Below are positions 1-7,811 of a stretch of 31,873 nucleotides of DNA, one piece after another. Below the pieces are notes generated by a model. That model saw only the letters and a list, made by a program, of their open reading frames with translations, made no database searches and was not told the DNA's origin. Both the position numbers and the translations under genes were made by a program. The number at the start of each line of letters is the position of its first letter. Position 1 is the stretch's first letter. Origin of the DNA: Bryobacterales bacterium. GTDB taxonomy: Bacteria; Acidobacteriota; Terriglobia; Bryobacterales; Bryobacteraceae. The stretch lies in contig JAEUQE010000086.1 in assembly GCA_016789785.1 (NCBI GenBank), forward strand, positions 1 to 31,873, in the 5' to 3' direction.

Positions 1-425
1 ACCAATCCGCGCAAGTCACCCATCGCCGAAGCTTTCTTGGCCAGCCTCGGATACTGGCCGGCGGCGGACGTCAGCAGCATGCGTGCATCGGATGCCCGGT
101 CCACCAAAGCAAGCAGGTCGAAGATCTCCTTGCCATCCAACACCGCGCCTTCAATGCGAAGCTTCTGCGCGGCCTCCTGCAGATCGGGGATGTCAGTGAA
201 GCGAAGCCGCACCACGGCGCCCCGAGCCACGGTCTGCGGACGGTTTGCGCTCTTCAGATAGTCGATCGCTTCCGCCGTGATGGCGTGCGTGTCCTCCAGC
301 AGCTTGCGGTCGGTTTGCGGCGCGAGCCGTCGCAACTCTTCGTGGCCTTGCGCACTGCCCACATAGCGCCCCAGCAGTTCTCTCATCTGCTCGAATTCCA
401 GAAAGTCGGCGCTGGTATTGATCAT
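1..425 (-). CDS. mutS2: Endonuclease MutS2, N-terminal part (cut by window edge)
   Basis: This is the N-terminal 141 codons of a MutS2-type protein; the rest lies outside the window. The start reads MINTSADFLEFEQMRELLGR, followed by YVGSAQGHEELRRLAP and later GAVLDGKEIFDLLALV, which match the helical N-terminal (core/lever) region of MutS2. Known family members are MutS-like ATPases with a C-terminal Smr nuclease domain that act on branched DNA or on collided ribosomes; the ATPase and Smr domains are not visible here. The ATG overlaps the stop of the upstream NUDIX gene in an ATGA arrangement, so it is probably translationally coupled and is the last visible gene of the xdhC operon. The identification rests on the N-terminus only. 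Confidence 0.85.
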   Translation of the reverse strand, partial: MINTSADFLEFEQMRELLGRYVGSAQGHEELRRLAPQTDRKLLEDTHAITAEAIDYLKSANRPQTVARGAVVRLRFTDIPDLQEAAQKLRIEGAVLDGKEIFDLLALVDRASDARMLLTSAAGQYPRLAKKASAMGDLRGL

Positions 426-886
426 GACTTCTTCTTCCTTCGCTGACGAAACGCTCTCCGAATGACGGGCAATGTGCCCTCGGTCAACTTGTACTTGTTG
501 AGGTCTTTCTCTTCCACCCAGGCAAGCGCGCTCACGTCCGATGCGGGCTTCGCGTCGCCGCCCGTGACGCGGCACACATAGTCGACGAGTACATAGTGAT
601 ACTCGGTGCGGCCTTCGGCATCGGGCATGATGCGTTCGAAGATCGTAGCCACTTCGAGTGGCTTTACAATCAAACCCGTCTCTTCCAGCACCTCGCGGCG
701 AATGCCGTCTTCCAGACGCTCGCCGGTTTCGAGGACGCCACCAGGCAACGACCAGTAACCCATGAGCGGAGGCTTGCCTCGTTCGGCCAGCAGAATCCGA
801 TTCCTTGAGAAGATCAGCGCGCCGACGCCGAGGATGGGACGAGCGGGATAGCGCCGGTCATCTTTCTTTGTTGTGCGGGAGGGCAT
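422..886 (-). CDS. NUDIX hydrolase
   Basis: A 154-residue protein with a complete Nudix box at residues about 50-72 (G-x5-E-x7-REVLEETGL), which binds the metal ions needed to cleave nucleoside-diphosphate-linked substrates. The preceding LLAERGKPPLMGYWSLPGG segment is typical of the MutT/ADP-ribose-pyrophosphatase-like group, but the substrate cannot be told from sequence. The size is normal for a single-domain Nudix protein. A lysine/arginine-rich tail follows the fold. It begins 3 bases after the AsmA-like gene and ends in a 4-base overlap with mutS2, so it is in the middle of the five-gene operon. Possible roles are sanitising oxidised nucleotides or turnover of nucleotide sugars or cofactors; no choice is made. 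Confidence 0.9.
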   Translation of the reverse strand: MPSRTTKKDDRRYPARPILGVGALIFSRNRILLAERGKPPLMGYWSLPGGVLETGERLEDGIRREVLEETGLIVKPLEVATIFERIMPDAEGRTEYHYVLVDYVCRVTGGDAKPASDVSALAWVEEKDLNKYKLTEGTLPVIRRAFRQRRKKKS

Positions 887-889
887 ACT

Positions 890-3211
890 TCAACGCGCGG
901 CAAGTTCCAGTTGAAACGGCCACATGGTGCCGGCCATGCGCAGCTTCCGCTTACTTGCGCTGCTCAACTCGACGGCGAGCTTTCCATCGCTTTCCGACCC
1001 GCCCTGGCCAGTAAAGGTCTCGGCGCCGGTCACCATTTCCATGGCGGTGAACTTCACGGATGGCGAGCGCGCTCCGGTGAACTCGTAGGCGCCGGTCATG
1101 GAAGCGACATCGGTCTCGGCGCCGAGTGCGAGATTGCGTCCCAGGAACTTCCCTGACGACTTCGCATTGCGCAGCAGCGCCAACCCCGTTCCGGTGGTCT
1201 CGACCCTCAACGCTCCATCGAGTTCGCCGCCCATCCACGCGAGGCTTTTCACATCCGCGGTGATGCGATACGCCGGCTCGCTCCGGGCCAGACGAACGAC
1301 AATCTCCGCCGTGGCGGTGGCGTCGTCACGCTCCCATCTCGCCGCGGGCAACGTGATTTGCGCGCCATCCCAAACGCCTGTGCCTTCGAGCGATCCGAGC
1401 CACGTATCGCCCCGCCAAAGCGTCGCGATTTGGATTTGCAGATCCAGCCTGCGGCTCTTCAACCACTCCGGCAACGGCTGCGCACGGAAGCTCAGAGTTC
1501 GTAGAATGCCCGTTCCTCGTTTGAGGGTGGGCAGAAAGATGCGCTCGAGTTCACCCGCGTCCAACTCGTCGATGTTCACCCGCAACTTCGCCGGCCGCGT
1601 TCCATCCGCACGCAGAGAAGCGCGGAACTGCGTTGCGCCCGCCGAGCCCTGGATGGCATCCAGCGCCAGCCGGTTCTGCACCAGCGCACCGGTCGCCGAT
1701 TTGATCTCGACGGGAACAGCCATGCCATCCACGGCCATCTTAGCCCCGCGGATCGTGAAGCCGCCGTTCCAAACCGGAGCCGCGTCCGCCTTCTTGGTGT
1801 ACTCGATCGCGCCCTGCCAGGTACCGCCCGTGAACATGTCGAGAGCGGGAACTCCAGGCACGCCGAGCAGACGCCGCTGGCTCGCGACCACGGCCGCGAT
1901 CTGGAGCGGACCGTCGCCACTCTTCCAAAGAAGTGTCTGCTGCGAGGCGCTGTAACTTGCCTCCACCACTGCGCTGACGCCGTCGCCAAGATCCAGCCGG
2001 GCGGGCCGCATTCGCAACTGCCCTCCGTCCACGCTCAAGACCGCGTCGCTGATCTTCGCGATGCCGTCGGACAGCTTCAGAGACGCCTCAGGCATGCGGA
2101 CCATGCCCTGCAGCCCACGGCCTTGCGAATATCCCAACACTCCACTCAGCTTGCCGTCCAATCCGCCACGTTCCGGAAGATCGACACTCAGATACTGAGA
2201 CACGTCCTGCAGCGCGCCGACCGGCAGTTCGTGGAATTCCACGATGGTGCCCCAGTTCGGGGTCGAGAACAATGCCTGTGCCCGTAGCTTGAGACGAAAC
2301 GGTTCAGGGTTACCGGGTGCCCGCGTTCGCAACTCCAACTCGCCTGCCGGGAAGTTGAGTGTTCCGCGATATTGGACTGGCCAGGCTCCGCCGCCTGCCC
2401 GCAGCAGGTCGAAGCGTTGAATATCCTCGAGCCGCAGCCGGCCCTCGATCTGTACCGCATCGAGCGGACCCTGGATCTTTGCCTGCGTGGCGAGGAATCC
2501 GCTCACTTCCGTTCCGCTGCCTTTGAACAGTGTCGCGATATCGGCAAGCGCGCTTCGCTCCAGGTCGAGATCCACATCCAGTTCCGCGGGCTTTTCCGCG
2601 AACCAGCGATAGAGACCGCTGCCGCTAAGCGTTCCGAAACCCTGCGCGGCGCGGTCGGTGCGCGAAGGCTCCACTGAGAAGCGGAGTCTCACCGATGAGT
2701 TGCCATTCGGCGTCACGTCAACGTCGGCATTCGCACAATAGAGAACCAGCTTCGTATCATCGATCTTGAAGTTCAGCCTTCCGCCGCGCACGCGAATCTC
2801 CGGTATCTCGCCCTGCGGCCCCGATGGCGTCCTCCGCAAGAGCGGCTGCACATTCCAACCGCCGCTGTACTTCACAAGATTTACGGTGGGCTCATCCAGA
2901 ACGATGCGCGAGAGATCCCACTTGCCGCCCAACAAGCTGCTCAGCCGGATGGTGGCATTCAGCGAAGCGACATAGGCAAATGGCTCAATGCCCGCCGCGG
3001 GATCCTCGTGGATCACCACATCCGCGATGGAAAAGCCCGGCCCGTTCCACACGCTGAAATGCACCTCGCCTGAGATGTCGACTCTGCGGCCGAGCGACTG
3101 TTCAATCGCGCGGTGAATGCGGTCCTTGAAAGCGTCGGCATTGAGAAAGGGAACCAGCGCCGCGAGCACAATCACGGCGAGTAGCGTTCCGAGAATCAGC
3201 TTCTTCTTCAT
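890..3211 (-). CDS. AsmA family protein (envelope, lipid-transfer-like)
   Basis: A 773-residue protein with one N-terminal membrane segment (about residues 4-22, ILGTLLAVIVLAALVPFL) followed by a large predicted periplasmic region. The region after the membrane segment (DAFKDRIHRAIEQSLGRRVDISGEVHFSV, then LSSLLGGKWDLSRIVLDEPTVNL; quoted in pieces from residues 26-110) is characteristic of the AsmA N-terminal domain. AsmA-like proteins form long beta-groove structures thought to move phospholipids or to affect outer-membrane assembly, which suits a diderm host. The start codon overlaps the stop of the upstream MocA-like gene by 4 bases and the next gene follows after 3 bases. Its presence between Moco-maturation genes and a Nudix gene has no obvious functional logic. 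Confidence 0.85.
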   Translation of the reverse strand: MKKKLILGTLLAVIVLAALVPFLNADAFKDRIHRAIEQSLGRRVDISGEVHFSVWNGPGFSIADVVIHEDPAAGIEPFAYVASLNATIRLSSLLGGKWDLSRIVLDEPTVNLVKYSGGWNVQPLLRRTPSGPQGEIPEIRVRGGRLNFKIDDTKLVLYCANADVDVTPNGNSSVRLRFSVEPSRTDRAAQGFGTLSGSGLYRWFAEKPAELDVDLDLERSALADIATLFKGSGTEVSGFLATQAKIQGPLDAVQIEGRLRLEDIQRFDLLRAGGGAWPVQYRGTLNFPAGELELRTRAPGNPEPFRLKLRAQALFSTPNWGTIVEFHELPVGALQDVSQYLSVDLPERGGLDGKLSGVLGYSQGRGLQGMVRMPEASLKLSDGIAKISDAVLSVDGGQLRMRPARLDLGDGVSAVVEASYSASQQTLLWKSGDGPLQIAAVVASQRRLLGVPGVPALDMFTGGTWQGAIEYTKKADAAPVWNGGFTIRGAKMAVDGMAVPVEIKSATGALVQNRLALDAIQGSAGATQFRASLRADGTRPAKLRVNIDELDAGELERIFLPTLKRGTGILRTLSFRAQPLPEWLKSRRLDLQIQIATLWRGDTWLGSLEGTGVWDGAQITLPAARWERDDATATAEIVVRLARSEPAYRITADVKSLAWMGGELDGALRVETTGTGLALLRNAKSSGKFLGRNLALGAETDVASMTGAYEFTGARSPSVKFTAMEMVTGAETFTGQGGSESDGKLAVELSSASKRKLRMAGTMWPFQLELAAR

Positions 3212-3813
3212 GACGGCGCAACCTCGGCGAGCAGGCGCTCATACGCCGCCGGGTCATCCACGTCGTTCACGATGCCCGGGTCCTCCACGTCGACATAGAT
3301 CGTTTCGTCGCGGTGACGGCGCACCACGTCGCGCGCCTGACCATCGGCGGGCAGCGTAAGAAACTCCGCAATCAGACTCGCGTGGCACGCCACGGGATGC
3401 CCTTTGCGCCCCTCGTGACGGGGGATCGCGCACTTCGCGTTTGCCTCATGCATGCGGTTCAGCAGGAGATGAACCGTGTCTTCGCGTACCGCCGGATAGT
3501 CGACGGGCGTGAATACGAAACCTTCGATGTCCGCAGGCATGACCTGCAAGCCGCATTGCATCGAACTCAATTGCCCGCGCTCGGGATCGGGATTCACCAC
3601 GATGCGCGCGTTGGACTGGAGCCCATTTGACTGAAGCCCCTTGCGAATCGACTCGTGCTGATGTCCCAGGACCAGGATCACGGGATCGCAACAGGATGCA
3701 TACACACGAACCAGACGGTCCGCGAACGTTGCGCCGGAATAAGGCAACAGGGCTTTCGGCCGGCCCATCCTACGGGACGCGCCGCCGGCAAGAATCAAAG
3801 CGGCAAACTTCAC
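3208..3813 (-). CDS. MobA-like NTP transferase (MocA-type molybdenum cofactor cytidylyltransferase)
   Basis: A 201-residue GT-A-fold nucleotidyltransferase. The N-terminal signature LILAGGASRRMGRPKALLP (residues 6-24) is the nucleotide-binding loop of the MobA/MocA/IspD superfamily, and VFTPVDYPAV near residue 100 holds the metal-binding aspartate. Family members transfer CMP or GMP to molybdopterin. The direct 4-base overlap with xdhC favours the MocA type, which makes the cytidine dinucleotide cofactor used by xanthine dehydrogenase/CO dehydrogenase-like enzymes; this is inference from context. No molybdoenzyme subunits are in the window, so the client enzyme must be encoded elsewhere. Length is normal for the family. 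Confidence 0.85.
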   Translation of the reverse strand: MKFAALILAGGASRRMGRPKALLPYSGATFADRLVRVYASCCDPVILVLGHQHESIRKGLQSNGLQSNARIVVNPDPERGQLSSMQCGLQVMPADIEGFVFTPVDYPAVREDTVHLLLNRMHEANAKCAIPRHEGRKGHPVACHASLIAEFLTLPADGQARDVVRRHRDETIYVDVEDPGIVNDVDDPAAYERLLAEVAPS

Positions 3814-4646
3814 TTCAATACCGCGCGTAGTTTCTCATTGACGAAAATTGACTTCGAGGCATCGCGCCATGCCGAATCGGGGCTGCGGCGGACGGCGATC
3901 ATCTCCGCCACCACCGAGACCGCGATTTCCTCCGGCGTGATTGCTCCGATATCCAGGCCCATCGGCGCATGCAGTTTGTCGAACGCCTCGCGCGCGATAC
4001 CTTCCTTCTCCAGTTCCTTCATGACGCTGATCGTTTTGCGCTTGCTGCCGATCATGGCGATGTAGCGGGCTGGAGTTTGGATGGCCCAACGCAGAACGCG
4101 CATGTCGTCCCGGTGGCCGCGGGTCACAATGATGATGTAGCTGCTCTCATTGATGGACAGCTTCGGGAACAGATCCTCATACTCTTCGGCATGCACCTGA
4201 TCCGCTTCCGGGAACCGTTCGAGGTTGGCGAACTGCTCGCGGTTGTCGATGACAATGGTGGCGAATCCGGCCATGGTCGCGACTTTCGACAAGCTCTTCG
4301 AGACGTGCCCCGCGCCGAAGATGTGGGCGAACGGTTGGGGCATCACGGGCTCGACGAAGACGTTCAGTTGACCGCCGCAGATCAAACCGTTGTCGTAGGC
4401 GGCGTCCTGTCCGAGGCTGAAGGTAAGGTGACGGGGCTTCTCGGTCTCCATGACCTCGCGGGCGACGTTCCATACTTCGGCTTCGACGCATCCGCCGCCA
4501 ATGGTGCCGACCATGCTGCCGTCTTCGCGCACCAATAGCTTCGCGCTCTGATAGCTGGGGATTGAGCCGTTCACTTGCACAATGGTGGCAACGGCACATT
4601 TCTGTCCGCTGCGCCTGAGCCGCACCAGTTCTTCGTAGACGTCCAC
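3810..4646 (-). CDS. xdhC: XdhC/CoxI family molybdenum cofactor insertion protein
   Basis: A 278-residue protein with the two XdhC domains. The N-terminal XdhC_CoxI part carries VNGSIPSYQSAKLLVREDG and GTIGGGCVEAEV (residues about 24-58). The C-terminal Rossmann-like part starts at HIFGAGHVSKSLSKVA (about residue 108) and includes MIGSKRK near residue 201. XdhC proteins bind the molybdenum cofactor, help its sulfuration and deliver it to xanthine dehydrogenase-type enzymes. The start is a GTG giving MDVYEELV; a TATAAT box ends 8 bases upstream. It is the first gene of the operon and overlaps the MocA-like gene by 4 bases. A second frame from an upstream gene runs through its first 470 bases (see the 4177-5364 entry). 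Confidence 0.92.
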   Translation of the reverse strand: MDVYEELVRLRRSGQKCAVATIVQVNGSIPSYQSAKLLVREDGSMVGTIGGGCVEAEVWNVAREVMETEKPRHLTFSLGQDAAYDNGLICGGQLNVFVEPVMPQPFAHIFGAGHVSKSLSKVATMAGFATIVIDNREQFANLERFPEADQVHAEEYEDLFPKLSINESSYIIIVTRGHRDDMRVLRWAIQTPARYIAMIGSKRKTISVMKELEKEGIAREAFDKLHAPMGLDIGAITPEEIAVSVVAEMIAVRRSPDSAWRDASKSIFVNEKLRAVLK

Positions 4647-5364
4647 TTTTTTTGATTATACCGCCGTGTTTGCTTGCTTGCCCTTGGTGAACGGAGGATC
4701 GGACAGAGCCCGCAACGGGAGCGTGGTGATGTGCGGAAATGGTGGTTTTGCGGCACGAATCCGGTTGATTCGGGGTCATTTCGGGACATTCCGGGCACTG
4801 GCTGGGGATGGGATGAGGATCGGCGATCTCTATTGAGAACAATGGGTTAGCGGGCTCGGAGAGCGGGGCCGCGTTCGGTTCGTTTCCGCAATTTTCGATG
4901 GCGGCTTCGGCATGGAGGGCGAGCAGGGTTTTGAGCGCGCGGCGGAACTCGGTCCATGCCGCGGATTCTGCCCGGAACAGGGTATTGGCGCTGATGCTGC
5001 CGGCGGAAGGCGTGGGGTGCGAGGTGGTGCGGCGCTGTTCGATGCGGTCCACTTCCGCCTGGAAGAGCGGGGTCTGGAGGAGTTCGATGCGGCGGAGTTT
5101 CCATTGGGCATGGAACATGGTGAGGACGAGTTGCTGCTCCTGGAGGGTGGTGGGTTGAAAGCGCTGGAAGAAGTCGCGACGCCACTTGCGATAGAGCTTC
5201 TTGGATTCGTGCGGGAGGACGACCGGGAGCGAACTGCAAAGGCCGTGCCTGGTGGCATTTCTGCTGGAGCGCTTCTTACCTGCAGGCGTGACGGGGCCTT
5301 TGGACTTTGCACCGTTGATGCGGGCCTGTTCGGCGCGTGTTCGTTTGATCTGTGGGGCCGGCAT
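4177..5364 (-). CDS. Conserved RINGAKSKGP-motif protein, frame lacking a stop before xdhC
   Basis: The frame starts MPAPQIKRTRAEQARINGAK and continues SKGPVTPAGKKRSSRNATRHGL, a signature I associate with multicopy, functionally unknown proteins of Acidobacteriota and Planctomycetes. Residues about 1-235 look like real protein: basic N-terminus, then a helical stretch with QEQQLVLTMFHAQWKLRR and ESAAWTEFRRALKTLLALH. The last 155 or so residues are very arginine-rich and are the out-of-frame reading of xdhC, so they are probably not a selected protein sequence. The gene has either lost its original stop or reads through the xdhC promoter and start. The frame ends inside xdhC. No function can be given. 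Confidence is good for the first half only. Confidence 0.55.
   Translation of the reverse strand: MPAPQIKRTRAEQARINGAKSKGPVTPAGKKRSSRNATRHGLCSSLPVVLPHESKKLYRKWRRDFFQRFQPTTLQEQQLVLTMFHAQWKLRRIELLQTPLFQAEVDRIEQRRTTSHPTPSAGSISANTLFRAESAAWTEFRRALKTLLALHAEAAIENCGNEPNAAPLSEPANPLFSIEIADPHPIPSQCPECPEMTPNQPDSCRKTTISAHHHAPVAGSVRSSVHQGQASKHGGIIKKSGRLRRTGAAQAQRTEMCRCHHCASERLNPQLSEREAIGARRRQHGRHHWRRMRRSRSMERRPRGHGDREAPSPYLQPRTGRRLRQRFDLRRSTERLRRARDAPTVRPHLRRGARLEELVESRDHGRIRHHCHRQPRAVRQPRTVPGSGSGACRRV
4655..4660 (-). promoter_or_regulatory. TATAAT -10 box of the xdhC operon
   Basis: On the minus strand a perfect TATAAT lies 8 bases before the GTG of xdhC, with only an A-rich spacer (caaaaaaa) between. 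No convincing -35 hexamer is seen 16-18 bases upstream, and no Shine-Dalgarno fits in the space. The transcript may therefore be leaderless or nearly so. The box lies inside the long frame that starts at 5364. Confidence 0.55.
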
Positions 5365-5740
5365 TCCGGATGGTCCTCCACTTTGATTGCAGCATGTGGG
5401 TGGGAGGCGGGGACGGGGTGGGGTCGGGAAGTGGTTGAGAAACCAGCGGGATTTTTTGTGGATTTATTGGAAATGGAGCGGTGGCGTCAGCACTCCGATC
5501 ACGGACAGGGAACGATGGCAGCCCAGATCCATTCATCGTCTCAATGAGCGCTAACGGCAAAGGTGGCAAGAGAATGGGACGGTCGCCGTGCCGGTACGGG
5601 CGGTCCGACTCGCCCCAGCCCAACGCTGGTACGGTGACGAGGCTGGTTTCCGCTCTCCGGTTCCCTTCGCCGTTGATCGTTCTCCAAGCGGCTAAGGGCC
5701 TCTCTCCGGGCCCACCTCTCGCCGGCTCGAAATACTCGGG
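5365..5740. other. Intergenic stretch, no gene recognised
   Basis: About 380 bases between two diverging genes. Frames are open on both strands because of the high GC content, but none has a recognisable motif or start site. The stretch near 5390-5450 is G-rich (runs of GGTGGGTGGG type). Promoters for both flanking genes are expected here. Nothing else can be supported. Confidence 0.4.
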
Positions 5741-5746
5741 TAATAT
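5741..5746 (+). promoter_or_regulatory. TAATAT -10 box directly before hicB
   Basis: TAATAT ends exactly 6 bases before the ATG at 5753, with no Shine-Dalgarno in between. The same geometry, a TANNNT hexamer and a 6-base gap, is seen at 11105-11110 and 29383-29388, so these antitoxin genes may be transcribed without a leader. Confidence 0.45.
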
Positions 5747-5752
5747 GAAGTC

Positions 5753-5962
5753 ATGCGACTGCTCATCACGCTCGAACGGGACGAGACGGGTATGATTGTG
5801 GCGGAGTGTCCATCCCTGCCCGGATGTGTTTCCCAAGGCGAAACTGAGGTCGCCGCAATCGAAAATGTACGAGAGGCGATCCAAGGATGCTTGGCGGCCC
5901 GTAAAGCCAACAACCTGCCCTTGGCAGTCGAGGTCCGGGAAGTCGAAGTGGAAGTCGCGTAG
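5753..5962 (+). CDS. hicB: HicB-like antitoxin (intact pair 1)
   Basis: A 69-residue HicB-fold protein. The pattern ITLERDETGMIVAECPSLPG, then CVSQGETEVAAIENVREAIQ, is the conserved beta-hairpin, SLPG turn and helix of the partial RNase H-like HicB fold that blocks the HicA toxin. It ends in VEVREVEVEVA and has no separate C-terminal DNA-binding domain, as is common for short HicB forms. Its TAG stop shares one base with the GTG start of the next gene (TAGTG), which indicates translational coupling. The HicA partner directly downstream is complete, so this is likely a working type II module. Confidence 0.88.
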   Translation: MRLLITLERDETGMIVAECPSLPGCVSQGETEVAAIENVREAIQGCLAARKANNLPLAVEVREVEVEVA

Positions 5963-6180
5963 TGCCGCTGCCGGTGATCTCTGGCGAACGCGCGGTGCGG
6001 ACGTTTCTCAAAGCGGGTTGGGCTCGAGACCGGCAGGTCGGCAGTCATGTGATCCTCATTAAGCCTGACCACTCTGCGGTTTTATCGGTACCCCTCCACC
6101 GGGAGGTTGCGCCGGGTACATTGCGGGCTCTGATTCGTGCGTCGGGGATGTCTGTTGAGCAGTTTCAGGACATGCTTTAG
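5962..6180 (+). CDS. hicA: HicA-like toxin (intact pair 1)
   Basis: A 72-residue HicA-type mRNA interferase. It has the double-stranded-RNA-binding-like order of the family: ISGERAVRTFLKAGW, then VGSHVILIKPDHSAVLSVPLH with the catalytic histidine in GSH (about residue 28), and the C-terminal PGTLRALIRASGMSVEQFQ. HicA proteins cleave mRNA when not bound by HicB. The GTG start overlaps the hicB stop by one base. The frame is uninterrupted and of normal length, unlike the two other hicA genes in the window. No other gene is seen in the 240 bases after it. Confidence 0.87.
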   Translation: MPLPVISGERAVRTFLKAGWARDRQVGSHVILIKPDHSAVLSVPLHREVAPGTLRALIRASGMSVEQFQDML

Positions 6181-6768
6181 ACACGGTCCTCCCAAGTTCG
6201 GCAGTATCCGTTTCCTGACGACATCGCGCGTTTCCTAGCTATATCTCAGGCGCCACGCTGACGCCCGATGGCGGGTTCTCTCTGACGGTCTAACTCGTGT
6301 GTCCAGCAGCCTGGTCAGACGCGGTTGGCGGGGAGCAGATTGCGGTCGATCGGTTGGGCGAGTAGTTGTCAGCTCGATGCCGAGTTTCCTTCACTTCTCG
6401 CGATCGCGCGAAGGGCGTCGCTCAGTCACTGAACCGGCATCCTAGGGTTGCCGATTGGCCGCGCAGTAACATTTCGTCAACATCCGGCGCGCATCGGCAA
6501 GGATACGGCAGCCGGCTTCCAACGTGCGCGGATGCGAGGCGATGAATCGGGTGATTGACGCTACGGGCGAGGCGGTCGATCCCTTTACCTCCGCTGCGTC
6601 CCAGCGCGCCCCAACTTTCCAGACAAAGGGCTGGGGTTGGCTGTTCCAGTTGGCCAACCATTGATAAATCGCTCGCTCCAGTTCGTCAACGCAATGGAAG
6701 GTTCCGCGACGGATCATTCGGTCGGTGAGGAGCCCGAACAGGCGTTCGACCTGGTTGAGCCAGGAACT

Positions 6769-6776
6769 GCTGGTGG
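6769..6776. repeat. Target site duplication, left copy (GCTGGTGG)
   Basis: The 8 bases GCTGGTGG directly precede the left end (GTAA) of the IS66-type element and are repeated exactly at 7804-7811 after its right end. Eight-base duplications are normal for the IS66 family. Confidence 0.92.
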
Positions 6777-6794
6777 GTAACAGTTCAGGTGGTC
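6777..6794 (+). repeat. Left terminal inverted repeat of the IS66-type element
   Basis: GTAACAGTTCAGGTGGTC; identical over 18 bases to the reverse complement of 7786-7803. The stop codon of the shortened tnpC lies within this repeat. Confidence 0.93.
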
Positions 6795-7737
6795 AGATCT
6801 GGACGATGAGAGAAGGGGGTGTGGTACCTCTTCGATAGCAGGTCACCGCCGCAGTCAAGTATGTCAAGGTGTGCTTCTGCTGAAGCCGGCAGGTTTGAGT
6901 AATGGTGAGTAGCCTGCCTGCGGCAAGCTCCCCCTGGTGTTGTAACTCCGCATAGGGCTGCGCCACCGCTTGGCTGACTTCTTCCCACGCCTTCTGCGTG
7001 CTGCCCAGACTGAGGTCGATCCCCAACACCTCGGCCAACATCGCTTCCACCACCCGTCGTGGCATCCGGCAAACCACCGTCCAGTAGGCGATCAGCGCTG
7101 TCAGATGAGGGCCAAACTGCCCTTCCAGTTCCTTCGGCAGCGGAGCTTGGGTGGTTTTTCCGCAGCCCGAACAGATGACATGCGGGCATTGATATTCGGT
7201 AACGTGAGCCTGGATCGGGGGCACTTCTGTCACTTGGTGGCGACGCGGCAGTCCTTTCGTTTGGATTCGGTCTGCCTGTTGGGGAAGTGGATTGTGGCAG
7301 TGCTGACATTGTTCCGGCAATACGGGTAGCGTTTGAGAAACCTGATCGGGAGGAAGGAGCTTGCGGTACCAGCCGGCATGACCAGGTTGACTGCCGGGTT
7401 TCCGCTTGCGTTTGCCTGCCCACTTCCGCTTTCGTTCTCTCTGGTCTCCGGCCAGTCCGTCAGAAGAGGGCGGCTTGGAGGAGTTGGTTGAGTTCTTGCG
7501 TCTGTCCGCCAGTTGCCGCTCCAAGTCGGCGATCTGTTCTTGTTGCTCGGCGATGTGCTCTCGTTGCTCGGCGATCTGTTCTTGCTGCTCAGTTACCTGC
7601 TTGCGAAGACGCTCGTTGTCTCGCAGTAGATGGTCCAGTTGCCGCTGCAACTCTTCGTGCGTGGGCTGCTGGGTATGCCGATGCCGATTCGCCGCAGCTT
7701 GGTTTCCCTTTGCACGACCCGCAGTATTCGTACTCAT
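6793..7737 (-). pseudogene. tnpC: IS66 transposase TnpC with DDE core deleted (in frame)
   Basis: A 314-codon frame starting at MSTNTAGRAKGNQ. A heptad-like, Q/E-rich coiled coil (EQQEQIAEQREHIAEQQEQI) is followed by the basic KPPSSDG segment, the IS66 zinc-finger cysteines (CQHC, later CSGCGK) and the start of the transposase domain (FGPHLTALIAYWTVVCRMPR). After AQPYAELQHQ (near 6930) the sequence jumps to GELAAGRLLTITQTCRLQQ, which is the extreme C-terminus of full-length TnpC. The part that should lie between, with the catalytic D-D-E residues, is absent, about 200 residues by comparison with remembered family members. The frame stays open across the junction, so a shortened protein could still be made and might bind the element's ends. 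Confidence 0.85.
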
Positions 7738-7785
7738 CCACCATAAGATAACCGACTCGATGCAATCTTTCCAGCGAAATCGACC

Positions 7786-7803
7786 GACCACCTGAACTGT
7801 TAC
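7786..7803 (-). repeat. Right terminal inverted repeat of the IS66-type element
   Basis: Reverse complement reads GTAACAGTTCAGGTGGTC, identical to the left repeat. It is immediately followed by the second target copy. Confidence 0.93.
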
Positions 7804-7811
7804 GCTGGTGG
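7804..7811. repeat. Target site duplication, right copy (GCTGGTGG)
   Basis: Exact copy of 6769-6776, directly after the right inverted repeat of the IS66-type element. Confidence 0.92.

Larger units (their letters stand above)
6777..7803 (-). mobile_element. IS66-family element (ISBst12-like), internally deleted, 1027 bp
   Basis: The element is bounded by perfect 18-bp inverted repeats, GTAACAGTTCAGGTGGTC, at 6777-6794 and 7786-7803 (reversed), which start with the GTAA typical of IS66 ends. It is flanked by an exact 8-bp duplication, GCTGGTGG. It holds one minus-strand gene, tnpC, and no tnpA or tnpB, as in the ISBst12 subgroup. Full elements of this kind carry a transposase of roughly 500 residues; here the DDE core is missing. 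It lies within an IS630 remnant, with the target split between SATS-type codons of that gene. Intact ends plus duplication mean it either jumped in trans in this short form or lost its core after insertion. Confidence 0.92.

Noticed and set aside
1098..1955. 285-codon plus-strand open frame
   Set aside because: Antisense to the AsmA-like gene; proline/serine/arginine-rich with no motif.
5276..5884. 202-codon minus-strand frame over 5276-5884
   Set aside because: It overlaps both hicB (opposite strand) and the RINGAKSKGP gene in another frame; proline-rich with no motif or start signal.
7501..7640. Repetitive tract that looks like a short tandem repeat array
   Set aside because: It encodes the EQQEQIAEQ coiled coil of the IS66 transposase; the repeats are irregular and not CRISPR-like.
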